A stretch of 6,298 bases of DNA from Bacteriovoracaceae bacterium UBA6261 (GTDB lineage: Bacteria; Bdellovibrionota; Bacteriovoracia; Bacteriovoracales; Bacteriovoracaceae), in the NCBI GenBank assembly GCA_002440825.1, contig DJVH01000037.1, positions 1 to 6,298 of the forward strand, given 5' to 3'. Within the stretch, counting starts at the first letter, position 1, and each line of letters opens with the position of its first letter. The notes under the pieces were generated by a model. That model saw nothing but the letters and a program-made list of their open reading frames with translations, ran no database searches and was not told the origin of the DNA. This document shows positions 5,648 to 6,298 of this stretch, one piece after another. A program made the position numbers and the translations under genes.

Positions 5648-6298
5648 GTGGAATATATATTGTCAGAAAAAAATAAGTTAATTCTGCAAGAGTACGCAGA
5701 CAACAATACTTTGTTTGCGTTTGATTTCGATGGCACTCTTGCTCCAATTACTGATTTTGCTGATCAAGCTTGCCTGTCTGAAGAAATTGCATTGGCCATG
5801 AACAAGCTTAGTTTAATTGCACCGGTAGCAATCATTACAGGCAGAAGCATTGCTGATTTAAAATCTAAAATTTCATTCAAGCCTGCCTTTATTGTTGGTA
5901 ATCACGGTGTCGAAAATGAGGACACGGAATTAACAGTGAAAGAACCATCTAGAGATATTGAAAACTGGCTTTTGTACATTCAGGAAAATTATTCTGACAG
6001 ATTCGACGAGCTGGGCATCGAATTGGAAAATAAAATGTATTCCTTATCCTTACATTTTCGTCGTTCACCCAAAAAAATAGATGCTGAAATGATATGTATG
6101 GAAATTGCCTCAAGATTGAATAATGCAAAAATAATTCAGGGGAAAATGGTGGTAAATATTGTTCCTTCAACAAGTGAAAACAAAGGCGATTCTTTTCTGA
6201 GACTTCTCTCAAGAGGGAATTTTCAACGCGGCTTTTATGTCGGTGACGATGTTACCGATGAAGACGTGTTTAAGCTTGGTCTTAAAAATGTCTTAACT
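5648..6298 (+). CDS. otsB: Trehalose-6-phosphate phosphatase OtsB (3' end outside window)
   Basis: OtsB removes the phosphate from trehalose 6-phosphate and completes trehalose synthesis in the cytoplasm. In all, 217 codons are visible and the frame runs off the window. E. coli OtsB has 266 residues, so roughly the last 40-50 are missing. HAD superfamily motifs are intact: motif I DFDGTLAP with nucleophile Asp26 and Asp28; motif II TGR (64-66); Lys179 in NKGDS as motif III; and motif IV GDDVTDED (199-206), which holds magnesium. NHG (85-87) and the cap region between motifs II and III fit the OtsB cap domain. The start is the GTG at 5648, 6 nt after AGGA (5638-5641), which itself overlaps the otsA stop. 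An ATG two bases earlier is in another frame and closes after 11 codons. The 8-nt gap to otsA implies one operon and probably coupled translation. Confidence 0.94.
   Translation, partial: MEYILSEKNKLILQEYADNNTLFAFDFDGTLAPITDFADQACLSEEIALAMNKLSLIAPVAIITGRSIADLKSKISFKPAFIVGNHGVENEDTELTVKEPSRDIENWLLYIQENYSDRFDELGIELENKMYSLSLHFRRSPKKIDAEMICMEIASRLNNAKIIQGKMVVNIVPSTSENKGDSFLRLLSRGNFQRGFYVGDDVTDEDVFKLGLKNVLT

Noticed and set aside
5548..6212. Minus-strand open frames under the end of otsA and under otsB.
   Set aside because: They are opposite strongly conserved GT20 and HAD coding sequence and show no protein-family signal.
1..6298. Mobile elements, CRISPR arrays, tRNA genes and prophage signs.
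   Set aside because: No transposase, terminal repeats, regularly spaced repeats, cloverleaf sequences or phage-like genes were seen on either strand.

Overview
The window looks like ordinary chromosome from a moderately AT-rich Gram-negative bacterium. The gene repertoire (cysteine-rich exported proteins, a type A RNase P RNA, a membrane-anchored OtsA) resembles the old delta-proteobacteria, perhaps the Bdellovibrio/Bacteriovorax side. This placement is inferred from protein style only and is tentative. There are no insertion sequences, phage genes, CRISPR arrays or tRNAs.

Layout. (1) Positions 2-1691, plus strand: the 3' part of a cysteine-rich exported protein with a von Willebrand A-like metal site, then, 7 nt later, mutY, the adenine glycosylase of 8-oxoguanine repair. 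(2) Positions 1725-2833, minus strand: two small exported proteins of unknown function, 14 nt apart and probably one operon. They converge on mutY, and two overlapping, mutually exclusive hairpins lie at the junction. (3) Positions 2906-3232, minus strand: rnpB, the RNase P RNA, with a well-formed promoter and nearly every expected type A helix. (4) Positions 3268-3434: a very AT-rich divergent control region with two palindromes. (5) Positions 3435-6298, plus strand: otsA and otsB, the two-step trehalose pathway. otsB runs off the window end.

How the genes work together. OtsA makes trehalose 6-phosphate and OtsB removes the phosphate. The OtsA here is unusual: about 245 residues of membrane anchor, extracytoplasmic domain and signalling-type linker precede a catalytic domain that keeps all recognisable active-site residues. 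This suggests trehalose synthesis that responds to a signal outside the cytoplasm, such as osmotic or envelope stress. otsA starts with TTG and otsB with GTG, both behind convincing ribosome binding sites.

Other points worth attention are an internally duplicated exported protein with two C-x2-VPP modules, its apparently leaderless extended -10 promoter, a U6 tract placed exactly at the end of RNase P helix P1, and a MutY without a recognisable FSH loop.
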